From NCBI GenBank assembly GCA_038093975.1, contig JBBPTG010000254.1:1-34274 (forward strand): a DNA stretch of 34,274 nt, in the 5' to 3' direction. This DNA comes from Chalciporus piperatus. Taxonomy: Eukaryota > Basidiomycota > Agaricomycetes > Boletales > Boletaceae. The notes under the pieces were generated by a model, which was not told the origin of the DNA, did no database searches, and saw only the letters and a program-made list of their open reading frames with translations. This document shows, piece after piece, positions 19,640 to 29,400 of this stretch. Each line of letters opens with the position of its first letter. Position 1 is the stretch's first letter. The position numbers and the translations under genes were made by a program.

Positions 19640-20092
19640 TGTTATAGTATTTAAAAACTTTTCAAACTTTTGCCTACAACGGTATTCGAACTCTGGACTT
19701 TGTCTACAACTTAGGGGTCAAGCCGGATTCATCTTAATCCGCTCCGGTAGTCCCTGTAGCATTACGTAAACTATTACATAATCAGGTCACGTGACAAAGG
19801 TCCAGACTTAGATGAGTCAGCAATGATGTCATGGCCTAGATCCTAATCCGTGCCTGGGACCTTTTCTTATCATTGTCCCTTTACCTTATCTATCTTTCTC
19901 TTTATGATTTCCTTATTCGGCTGTTGGTCTGTGCGCACTTTTCAATAGTATATAAGTAGCCCTGTACTTATCACAGACCCCAGTCTAATCCATTTGTTGC
20001 TTCACCGCAATTAAGCTTTAGTACTCAGCATATTCCTTCGCAAGGCTTAGTGTTGCCTTAAGTCCCCGCTGTGTTGTGACTCAGTCATAACA
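19640..20092 (+). repeat. Gypsy-C 3' LTR
   Basis: 453 bp, TGTTATAG...CATAACA. TATA box 19949-19955. It is joined on the right to the Trm44-like gene fragment; the first five host bases, tatac, are the candidate target-site duplication. Confidence 0.92.
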
Positions 20093-20916
20093 TATACGTC
20101 GAATACTGACTCTTCTGACCACCCTCTCCACCACCAGCCAAATTCAAGCCGTCCACAAAGTCGTCGTCGACGATCGAGCATGAATCTGAGGTCAAGCCTG
20201 TGAACTTTGCTGTCGAGGAACACGCGAAGCGTTCGTCAAAGGACCATGCGCAACATGGGATGGAGAGATAGCCCGATTCGTTCTCGATCGTGGCGAGGAG
20301 AGGAAGCCAGAGTGTCAGTTCGTCCGCGTGATTGCCGATCAGAAATGCGCCGGCTTGGAGATGCGGTATCGTGTTGACGTTGGCGTTGGTGTTTCCCAGC
20401 GTCACGACGTACTGCGTCGGATCGAGCGCATGGACGTGTAGAGCGGCTCGTGTGCGGTCGGGGTAGTGATCCCAGGACGAGCGTGCGCGGAGATCGATTC
20501 CGTGGCCAACGTAGCCCTCGGAGATGAGGATGTGTGTGAGGAGGCCGTTTCCGCATCTGATCCGAGGTTTCGTCCGTCGTCGAAGCAAGGCGTAAGCGTC
20601 GAGAGCGATGGGTCTCGTTTTTGAGAACTCACCCGAGGTCCAAGAATCCACCTGGTGGACGAGGCATCTGGGTCTTGAAGCTGATCCTGCTCAAATTCCG
20701 GTTCCTCCCCGCGTTTCGCTTCGGCTTCGCTGCAAGGTGGTCAGGTACCATCATGATGGAGACGCGTTCAGAGGCAAACAGCGCGTGACCAGCCTGCTGT
20801 TTAATCAGCGGCTTCGATTCGGTCTGCGGGAGTGACGCGAGTGGCGCACTCCCGTCGTGAGTCGCGCTAGAAGGGGGAGGGGTTTCTTCCTGGTGATGTA
20901 AGGTAACATTTAGCAA
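20093..20916 (-). pseudogene. Trm44-like tRNA (uracil-2'-O-) methyltransferase, 3' end cut by Gypsy-C, 5' part decayed
   Basis: The family methylates the 2'-OH of U44 in serine tRNAs. On the minus strand, PRPPGGFLDLG (before about 20632) joins CGNGLLTHILISEGYVGHGI (from about 20563) across an intron with a strong gtgagt donor. Together they give the S-adenosylmethionine motif DLGCGNGLL. It is followed by LRARSSWDHYP, LHVHALDP, FLIGNHADELTLWLPLLA and YLSIPCCAWSFDERF, all typical of Trm44. Coding stops at SQYSTY, directly at the LTR junction; the family's last segment (GW.E.E.LR.PSTR) is missing. Upstream of PRPP the sequence resembles the family only with frame changes (HALFASERVSIMM near the usual KHVFED..I). 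So this is a broken gene. The N-terminal limit is uncertain. Confidence 0.8.
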
Positions 20917-21832
20917 GGGAAAAGCAGGAGAATGGAGACTGACAGGTGGATTGGGACGGTCTCTGCTACTTATCCTCCGAGGAAATCAACCGCAGAGTCC
21001 TGCAGATAGGTCAGACTGCGTGATCGGCGTTGTTCCACTAACCTAGCGAAGCCGAAATTGGAGTTAGATCATCCGAAAAACGATCAACGACGTCCTGGGG
21101 ACCGGAATCGTTGTCATCGGTGGGGGAAGCGTGATGCTGGAGAGCTGCAGGGGCTTGAGTCTTTGATTTACGAGGGGCCCGCCTTGACGAGGATGGGGCG
21201 GAACGTTCGGACGTTCGGGAGTGTGCTGGGGGAGGACGGTCGCCCGCCGAGATGGTTGGGATTGAGGACCGGGGAGGTTGACAAGGCCAACAGCCTGAGA
21301 GGTCTGGCGCTGGTTGATGCGGCAGTTGGTAGTAGGCCTAGTACGCAGTTCAATCTACACCGAGTGGGCGTCTGTGCTTACGTGATTGTTGACGCGCTCT
21401 ATTTGGTCCACTCGGCAACTAATTAAAGGACGCGTCGAGCGCGACTTGTCCAGCTTCCACAACCTTCTGGCTCGGCCTGCGAGTGGAGATCCCCCAGATG
21501 CACTCGGAGCCCCTTGAAGCACCCAAGAAAGGTGAGTGAATCCCTTATCCCCCTCCACCCTTCCCGCGGTCCGGAACGTTGCCCAACCTCCTGCCCAAAG
21601 TGCAACGCTGGGCCCAACCGGGCCCTATGATGCTACAGAGGGGAGAGGGATGCGCAGCCCCGGGCCTCGGTGCACGGAGATCCACCCTCGCTCTGATCCA
21701 AGCCCCATGCTCACCGCTCTCTTCAGGCTCCCCTTGCTTGGCTGGCCCCTCGGCCTCTGCGGTAAGCTTTGCTACCTCCATCCCCATTCCCCAGACGCTG
21801 ATGCCACTCCCCATTAGCAGCCAAATCTCCAC
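20917..21832. other. no gene recognised
   Basis: About 0.9 kb, GC-rich. Open frames exist on both strands (for example + 21058-21426) but none shows a known motif, and they lack the intron pattern of the neighbours. It may contain decayed 5' sequence of the Trm44-like gene and the promoter of the dioxygenase gene at 21833. Confidence 0.4.
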
Positions 21833-23381
21833 ATGGCCGTGGAGCGCGTCATCGCCACGGACGTCGACTTCGCCGACTTGCTGCTCACCGCCCTCTCCTC
21901 AGCAGAGAACGCGGACGCAACGCCGGGTTCAAGTTCCACCCTCCCAAACGACGAAGGCAAGGGTTGCCTGGACGCCGCCCTGTGCCCATCCTCCTACCTT
22001 TCCTGCTCTGGCCCCGCACCAGCTGCGCCCCTCAAAACGCCAGCTATGCCAGAGCCAGTTGCTGGTGCTCCCAACTTGGTGCCTGCTGCCCGCGTCTCGA
22101 AATCCGTGCAGAGGCATCGCCGCAACGGTAAAAAGGCCAGGGTGGCTCGCCGACAGCTCAGCAAAGGTGCTGAGGCCCTGAGCTACAAGCCGAGGTCCTC
22201 CCTGTCGAAGAAACATGCTAAGCCCCAAGCCATCCTCCTCAAGACTAGCATTCGGGGTCTACGGTTTGCCAAGAGCGGCTACGTTGGCCTGCCGCTCAAA
22301 GATAAGGCACTTTCAGGCCAGTACCTCACGCTAGAGGAGCTTGAGGCCAACGGGTTTACCTACGTTAAATGGGACGGTCAGTGAGTTCAGCCTCCACGCT
22401 CTTTGCGTAGATGCTGATTGCTTGACAGCACCCCGCACGCCATCGTGGATGCAAAGAATCGGATAATCGCCATGCTTGCTGGTGCCCCGGAGGAGAGCGG
22501 GTGGCGCTGCGTTGTAGAGGACGCCTCTCGTGAGCTGGTGGACGCTGGCAAGGCCATCCGCGTGGGGGGGAAGGACCCCTTTCGACGGGGCAAGTTTCCT
22601 ACCTTGGCAGTGGGGGTTTCTTACGGTGGCGGGCAAACGGTGGGCCTGCCGTTCCCTTTAGCTTTCCTGTTCTTACCCACCAAGCTAGGAGCCCAAAAAC
22701 TTGAATCTCAACGCAGGGAACTCTCGAGTTGCTCAAAGGCTTCTTGAATCTGCAGCCATCCAACGCATCGCTGGCTTTGGAAATAGTGGGTCGCCCTTTA
22801 CTCACCCCTTCTCATTCTCACTGCAGATCCTAGGCTCCTTTGCCTTCTATGCCCCCAGGCTTCATCGCTTCTACTCAGAGAGCTTGGACTCCCTGTTTAG
22901 GCGAAACGCTCGACTTCGGAGGAACTTTCCACGAAACGCATTCCCCGCCGCTACCTTTAACTGCGGTGGAAAAGTCTTCACCCTTCGGCATCTCGACTCT
23001 GCTAACGTCGCGCACGGCTGGTGCTCGATATGGGCTGGGGGTAGCTTTGACCCGACAAAAGGCGGCCATATCATCCTCTTTGAGCTGGGCCTCGTTGTTG
23101 AATTTCCTCCTGGATCGACGGTGCTGATTCCATCGAGCGTAGTCAGCCACGGCAACGTGCCTATTCAAGATGGAGAAAGTCGGGTTTCATTCACCCAGTA
23201 TTGTGCCGGGGGGCTCCTTCGGTGGGTTCAGCAGGGATTTCGTGCAGCAAAGGGACTTTCTCCTGAGGTTTGTTCCAAAATCAATGGACCAGGGTCGTCC
23301 CGTTGGGCAAGAATGCTCGGGCTTTTCTCTACGCTAGATAGCCTAGCTGACGATAGAAGGGCTACGTTTCATTTCGATTAA
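21833..23381 (+). CDS. TET/JBP-family 2-oxoglutarate/Fe(II) dioxygenase, 467 aa, four exons
   Basis: Exons 21833-22380, 22429-22639, 22689-22785 and 22834-23381; the introns are 48, 49 and 48 bp, GT-AG, and the spliced length (1404 nt) is in frame. The catalytic domain fills the C-terminal half: SYGGGQT, IQRIAGF, FPAATFN, then iron ligands H338 and D340 (RHLDSAN), WCSIW, GGHIIL, LGLVVEFPPGSTVLIPS, distal iron ligand H391 (SHGN) and 2-oxoglutarate-binding R402 in ESRVSFTQY. This is the pattern of the large Agaricomycete TET/JBP family, whose characterised members oxidise 5-methylcytosine in DNA. Residues 1-180 are low-complexity and basic (RHRRNGKKARVARRQ), suited to DNA binding or nuclear entry. 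The gene converges on the KDZ-associated gene with 26 bp between stops, the linkage known for fungal KDZ elements. No lesion is seen. Confidence 0.88.
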
Positions 23382-23407
23382 CCATTCACTTAGTAAATGT
23401 TTGTAGG

Positions 23408-25648
23408 CTAGGTGGCTGGAAACATAGCTATTACTGGGATGATCCAAGGCTCCTGACCACCGCTTGCTAGCTGCTGTATCACGAAACGGTTACGCCTCTT
23501 TATCAACTCATCTAAGTAGAAGTTATACCTATGAACTGACATGTTTCGTAGAATGGCCTGATAGCCCCCTAGCCAAACATTAGTTTGCTCACATATTGAT
23601 GTATTGAAACGCCATTTTCCATCCTGAATAAGCTCGGGAAAGAAGGCAGGGTTGCAGTGCTTCTGACAATACGTGTCTGTCTCTTTGTGTTTGGAATTAA
23701 AGTGAAAGACGTCAACTGGCATGCCAGTCTTTGAAAAGTGAGAGTCTTGGATTACTTCTTGATGTGCACGTAGCTTGCAGTTGTTGTCAAAAACAAGAAA
23801 CTCTGGGGTTGACCGTGCAGTGGGAAATACAGCCTTTGCAAAATCCTAATAAAAAATGTCATTAGATAGGCAACGAACAAAAGAAGAACGTAGGTAGAAC
23901 TTACATTTACTGCAGATACTGCTTCAGAGCCAAAAAATGTAGCGCGGGCCAGAATGACGCCACAAGGTCGCATCATAACCTGCTCGTTATGAGTGCGGCG
24001 ACATCCAAATCGTGCCCGAAGCTTTCGGTTGCCCTCCTCGGGCTTCCCGTTGCATTCAACATCTAGAGTTACGTCTTCACCGTCAAGAACCTCTGGGGAC
24101 ATGGAGTCACCCGGAACTGTAACCCCGCCCTTTGCAACCTACGGCGAAGCTGAAAAAGAGCCTTTGCAGGCCGGAGATATGCTTCTTCAAGTGCCCTGTG
24201 TTCAGCGATTGTACAGGTTTGCGAATTGGGGCTACAGGCGTTATCGCACTTGTCCACAGCACATACTTCGACGTTGCCTTGGTGGACTGAACAATATCGA
24301 TGTCGAACGTTGCTAAGTGGCACTTTGCAGTCCTGGACTGAGCAACAGGGATGACCTATTGTGATTCCATCACAAACCGCTACTTGTATCTTTGCTACAG
24401 TAGTACATCAGCTGTGAGATAAAATCAATCAGATATTCGCTCACTTCTACCTTCATTTGACCCCTCTCCTCTGTCTTCAACCACGAAGCAGCGACTACAG
24501 GCGTGATGGTATGCCTCCTGACCTGTGCCCTCCATGTCCCTGTTCCTCGCTATTAGAGCATCCTCGATACGTTCCTTCTGCGTTGCATCATGAGGAAGTA
24601 CCAATCGCCCACGTCGCTCTGCTCGGTCTAACAATAGCGAATATATAAAGAATCCATTCAGCACATCAACGTCTCTCATCTCCAATGCTACGGGCCACGT
24701 AGCCCTGAGCTGCTTGAGGTGGCAGCAGGCCTGGCTGAGCTGCGGGAAGGCAGTGGGATTGTTCGAACATAGGCATGCTGGTCGGCAATGGAGACGTTGT
24801 ATATTCGTGCACAGTTTAGGCTCGACAACCTCCAAGAAGAGTCAAGTTAAAAGAATCAACCTTCGACTCAAAAACATACCATCCGAAGACCTTTGCATTT
24901 GCAAACATCTCTAGCACCTGACTATCGATGAAGAAGTGGGTAGCAGCTTGCACTACGTCTGGTACGCCGCCGTAGTATATGCGGGAGTCACCATCCTTGT
25001 GTACCATGTAGTTGTAATGGTAACGTACGTCGGTGGCAGTCTGAAGTTGCATTAGCAGCGTAGGCAGCGTATGAAAGGATACTTACGACGACAGTAGGTG
25101 GACGTGGAGTGAACAGGAAGCACCCCAAAGCCAAGGGTGAAACGAGCTGCTTGATACTTGACTGGATCAGATAGCGTCGCAATGCTATTGCAGCCCCGTT
25201 GGCTGGGACAGCCCTCGGTGAGACAGACACGAGTAGGGGGGTAGAGGTCGCCAAAGGCTTCAATTAATCAGCATCGTACAGCGAACAAGGGCAACGACTT
25301 GAACTTACCAACTCCGTGATGAAGGCCATGCAAGTTAAACATCTCCACCTCCTCTGAGCTCGGTGAGAGCCCTTGGCTGGACCAGATGAGGCGTTTGAGC
25401 AACAACCACCCATGCCTAACAGAATCAAGGTCCATTCCTGTGGTACCGACGAGGATGGCCTCCACCGAGGTAGGAAGTGTGAGAGGAGGGTGCGTGATGT
25501 CGCGCATTTCGTGGCGGATCGCTGGTAGCGCGAAGCAAGAAAATCGTACAAAACGAATGACCTTGTTGAGGTCTGAGAGCTTATCAGCTGGGATTGAGCC
25601 AAGGGCCTCGAAGGCGCTGCTGGGTGTAGATGGTACGTCCGGCAGCAT
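23408..25648 (-). CDS. CxC5/CxC6 KDZ transposase-associated protein, eight exons, one apparent 1-nt frameshift
   Basis: Predicted exons: 25648-25309, 25257-25087, 25040-24880, 24829-24796, 24739-24451, 24394-24143, 24092-23905, 23845-23408; about 623 aa. The CxC5 part has YPPTRVCLTEGCPSQRGC, STYCR, YHYNYMVHKDG, YYGGVPD and NCARIYN. The middle has WPVALEMRDVDVLNGFF, AERRGRLVLPH and GTGQEAYHHACSRC. CxC6 has ITIGHPCCSVQDC, RHRYCSVHQ and CAVDKC. The C-terminal part has ECNGKPEEGNRKLRARFG, RRTHNEQ, RPCGVILARATFFGSEA, LVFDNNCKL, VDVFHFNSKHKETDTYCQ and FNTSICEQTNVWLGGYQ. These are hallmarks of the Agaricomycete CxC5/CxC6 clusters linked to Kyakuja-Dileera-Zisupton transposases. Exons 2 and 3 do not join in frame: one extra base near 25023 (acgTtacc) is the simplest cause. 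The intron 24795-24740 has a weak donor (gtctcc). Conserved acidic residues in the C-terminal part suggest a DDE-like core, but I cannot prove catalysis. Confidence 0.85.
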
Positions 25649-26099
25649 CGTTGGGTAGGAGGTAGCGGCTTTCCGGGGCGTTCTGTTGAGAACGGGCGAG
25701 GTGGCGACAAGCTTTCGTTAACAGAGATGCACCCCCAGCGGCAGCGTGGATGATGGGAGCAGCAGTGAGCGACTGGAGGGCATTGGTCAAGTTCGAGGTT
25801 ATATCAAACCACCGTGAGAACTACAGGATCCAAGTTGTCGCTGGAGAAACATGGGAGACACAAGCGAGTCTCCGAAAATCTCCAGAGACAAACAAGCAAG
25901 CCTCTCCAGAGATAGCAACAAAAGCTGCTGGAGATTCCCTGGAGATTCCCCAGCGACTCTCCACCAACAACTTATACGCCCTCAGAGAAGGGGATTACTC
26001 TGAGTTCTGTTTGCTGTGACCCAGACTGATGTCAAGTGACATAAGTGAAGACACAGCAAAGAGAAGACAAAGCAAAGCAAACACAAGGGGAAGATCCCC
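25649..26099. other. no gene; probable promoter/end of KDZ-type element, rich in GGAGA/TCTCC
   Basis: No coding feature recognised. Positions 25835-25970 contain many copies of GGAGA or TCTCC on alternating strands, including two near-identical ggagattccc units in a row. They can pair with each other and may be sub-terminal repeats of the DNA transposon, but no terminal inverted repeat with a partner left of 21833 was found by eye. Confidence 0.4.
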
Positions 26100-26289
26100 C
26101 GACAACACGAGCCAGTACTGCAGTAGCAAGGTCATCACATCCCCGGAGTTGCAAGCAGAGCTCACAGAGGACAAGGGCATCAAAAATTTGATAACCAAAG
26201 AATAAGGGCAGTGCCCTCATAATAGTGGTTAAACTATTAAGAACAGATACTACACTTGATCTAAGCCAGAAGGCCAGAGTGGTAAGGAT
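26100..26289 (-). ncRNA. U2 spliceosomal small nuclear RNA
   Basis: Minus strand, starting ATCCTTACC. It has the near-universal U2 core: GGCCTTCTGGCTTAGATC, AAGTGTAGTATCTGTTCTT, with the branch-point recognition element GTAGTA at 26253-26248. Stem-loop IIa is TAATAGT...ACTATTA, followed by the IIb hairpin GGGCACTGCCC. An Sm-protein binding site, AAATTTTTGA, lies near 26189-26180. The sequence continues to TACTGCAGTACTGG, like the loop IV region of U2 (TTGCAGTACC). A TATA box lies 27 bp upstream. About 190 nt long; the 3' end is approximate. It pairs with the intron branch site in the spliceosome, next to a gene for another snRNP factor on the same strand. Confidence 0.92.
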
Positions 26290-26309
26290 TCAGGATGTCG
26301 AGCATGGGT

Positions 26310-26316
26310 TTATATA
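26310..26316 (-). promoter_or_regulatory. TATA box of the U2 gene
   Basis: TATATAA on the minus strand, 27 bp before the inferred RNA start at 26289. The 198-bp gap between the SART3-like stop codon (26488) and the U2 start must hold both the U2 promoter and the 3' end signals of the upstream gene. Confidence 0.65.
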
Positions 26317-26487
26317 CTCTTGGGATTGCGCGCACGGACCATGAACTGGATGCGAGAAACAGGGGTCAGGATTGATCGGATTACTCACTAGTCATAATGA
26401 GTCGACCAGGCTTAAAACTGACTACAAGGATTCCGCATAAGACCAATGAAAAATTTCATTGCATCGCGCATGAGTAAAATATCTCGA

Positions 26488-29400
26488 TCAGCCTAGCATC
26501 TTCCTGAAATCATCCTGTCCCTTCCCCCCAACCTGCGGTGCCTCCTGCGTGTCATTGGCCGCAGCAGGCTTCGCAGCGCCAATGCCAGGTTTGCGGGCAC
26601 GCGCCAGACCTGCTCTTGGTCTCGAAGCTGTCGTCCGAGGGATGAACATCCCGCCCGAAGTGGCAGGAGCTGCTGTCGGCTGGGAACGGGATGACCCCGA
26701 TAAGGTTCCTTCAGATATCTCCAAGTTGATGCCATTCAGGACGATCGGCTCTGGTCGCAACAACAGCTTGCCCGCTTCCTGGTTACATTCGTGGGGTGAG
26801 GAGAATGCCAAAAGACGGAGGATCGGTGAGATCTTACTGCAGCGTTCTCCAGCTCGACGATCGCCTCGCCGGTTTCCGCGAAAAACTCGGTGCGTTTCAC
26901 CACTGCATACTTCTCAAGTACCTGTTGCAAAAGTCCTTCTTGCGTGTCTGAGGGCAAGTTGCGAACGCGGACTGAGCGATTCCGAGTCTCTGTACGTCGT
27001 CCAAGTCCGCTTTCTCCCCACCCTTCGCTGTTAGAGTTTGCGAATTGAGTATGATTCCAGTTGCTCTGAAGCCAGACTCACCGATTCTTAGCTCGCACGC
27101 GCGTGTCTGCAAGCGTCACAGCTATCCGTCGTTTCTTGAGCTCATAGTTATTTGCAGAGAGGGCGGTACGAGCATCAGCCTGACATCTAGGCTTAGATCG
27201 ATATGCAATGTCATCGAATCAAGGAGCGTACCTCGTTCTCGAATTCGATAAACGCAAAGCCCTTTGCCTGACCATTCTTCTCTTCTGCGAGCCGAATATC
27301 CTTGATTGGACCATACTAACATCCCATCAAGATCGTCGTCGGCGACCCTATAGGTGAAAGCACTTACCCTCGAAAAGACCTCCTTGAGGTCATCTTTGGT
27401 CGTGAATTTATTGAGACCTGCAACATACACTTCTCGTTCATTTGCGTCGGCGTCGGTACGCTCTTTCCTTCGTTCAGGATTTGAGATGTAGACGCTAAGG
27501 GTCCGTCCAGGCTCAAGTTCGCGACCATGCAACTCCAGTGCCCTCTCCGCCGAAGCCTAGGCATTGTATTAATACCGAGGCAATCAAACAATTTACGGGC
27601 TGACTTACTGGGGAGGTGAACTGCACATAACAAAACCGTCGCGTCGCCTTGAATTTCTTGCTTGGCCACCGGACGTCAAATATTAGACCGTACTAGTGAC
27701 AAGGGTTAGCTAGGAAGAGAGCTATCAACGAGACGAACCTGTCCAAATAGATCCCGAATGGCCCTATCATCCATTTTCTCGGGGAAGTTTGTCACGTATA
27801 ACGTCGAGCGCCATGCAAGGTGGACGCTAACTTCCATTCCTTGGATGCGTTTCTTATCCTTGGTAAGCGCAGGGGGAACGTTGTCCTACGCAAAAAATCA
27901 GGACCGGGTGGCTCAAGTATCTCAAACGACGTACTCGTGCAGTAAACTCGACTGTTGCGACAACCGTTTCAGGCATGTTGGTAAGCTTTATGTCACGAAT
28001 TTCTCCGCACTACAAGAGAAATTAGTTGGCCAGAGAGAGAAATTGTGATATTGTACCCACGTCTTTGAAGAGTGCTTTGAGCTGAGCTTCAGTTGTTCCA
28101 GAAGGTAGATCAGCAACGAAAACAGTGCTATTTTCCCTGTCCCTAAAGTGCAAGAAATGTCGACTAAGCAATCGCCCTCGCCCTCAATGAGGGAACGTAC
28201 CTCTTCAACGGCGCACTTGGCGGCTCTTCAGGGGTACCAATCAGTTGTTACCAACGGAGCGCACCAGGAAGACATACCCATTCGCGCCTTTTTACTACCA
28301 CCGCCGTCAAGTTCAGGTTCCTCACTCGCTTTGCGTTTCCCTTGAGCTTGATGGGAAGTAGACGGAACATCAACATCCATCCGATCACCAGCGAATGTGG
28401 ATTGCTCTTCTTGGACAACGTTCACAGATTCGGCCGTGACAGGGACGGACGCAGCCTGTTGTTCCATAGTGTACTGAGCTGCTTCGTATGCTTTCTGTGC
28501 TGCCTGCGAAGAGAATAGGGGATGTCATCGAGCGACAAGGAACCAAGCGAAATGAATGGGATAACTGACCCTCAGTCGCCTAGCTTCAACCTGAGTCCTC
28601 GCGCGGTCTATACGCGCAAGCGCATCCTCCAAAGAAGCCAAAGAACCGTGGGCATGCTCAAAACTGAGCCAAGCGTCCCAGAGAGCTTCGGGATAATCGA
28701 GATTCTTGGTACTGACATCTTGGAAAGTGGACCGTGCGGTGTCATGTTGGTCTGTTCGACTGTGCGGATTGGATGTCAGATATGCAGAACACAGATGCGG
28801 ATGAAGAGGTACATTAGAACATCGGTATATGCCACCCATACCGCCCAGCTTGACTTATAGTGTGCAGCAGCGGACGCCCACAACTGGATAGCAGCATCTG
28901 GGACATCCGCAAGGCTCAAATACTTGATTTAATTCGTAGTAATCAGCCGCCGTTCGAGGAGGGTTAGGAACAAGGACCTACCAGTTCCGAGAGGAATTTC
29001 TCCAATCTGAAACGTTGGTCTCCCGCTTTTGAAGCTAGGAGGACCTGAGTCGAACTGAATAACCGGAAATCCATTGGCCTCACCTTGTCTGACCATCACG
29101 AAACCATCTTCAACGACCTTAATCAGGGTGCTGAGGGCATCTTCGCCGCCTCTCCCTGCCTCAATTGCGCGTTTCTCTGCACCGGCGCGTGCAAGTACGA
29201 GAGGTATAATTTGCTCAGGATCTAGCTCGGGCCCCTTTGGGTTTGTTTTCGTGAAAAGATTGGTAGCAAGCGCGCGGTTGTAGGCGTCTATTCGGAGGTT
29301 TAGCAGGTTCAGAAACAAGATCACGAAAACAATACCAGAAATCGATTCACTATCCTCCATCGATGCATCTTCTGGATCAGCCTCTGCTTTCCGTTCCTGT

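Larger units (their letters stand above)
13515..20092 (+). mobile_element. Gypsy-C: nearly intact chromodomain Ty3/gypsy element
   Basis: 5' LTR 13515-13955, self-priming site 13958-13968, leader, gag 14781-15995, pol to 19628, polypurine tract, 3' LTR 19640-20092. The two LTRs are highly similar; the 3' copy is 12 bp longer, largely because of a short insertion near 19766. Because the 5' LTR is preceded by another pol end, the unit is part of a tandem arrangement sharing an LTR, and no target duplication of the 3' flank (tatac) can be found on the left. Confidence 0.92.

Noticed and set aside
21058..21426. 122-codon + strand open frame as a host gene
   Set aside because: No known motif, GC-rich region where long open frames arise by chance on both strands.
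24093..24142. Second apparent frameshift in the KDZ-associated gene, after ALFQLR
   Set aside because: A 50-bp intron with gtaggt donor and ccccag acceptor restores phase, in line with the other introns of the gene.
24740..24795. Apparent frameshift in the KDZ-associated gene after NCARIYN
   Set aside because: A 56-bp GT-AG intron (gtctcc...ccgcag) removes the problem and joins both sides in phase, so no mutation is needed.
28981..29083. Continuous coding through FDSGPPSFKSGRPTFQIGEIP in the SART3-like gene
   Set aside because: Treating 29083-29026 as an intron gives GDQRFRLEKFLSEL, which fits the family, and fixes the phase with the next exon.
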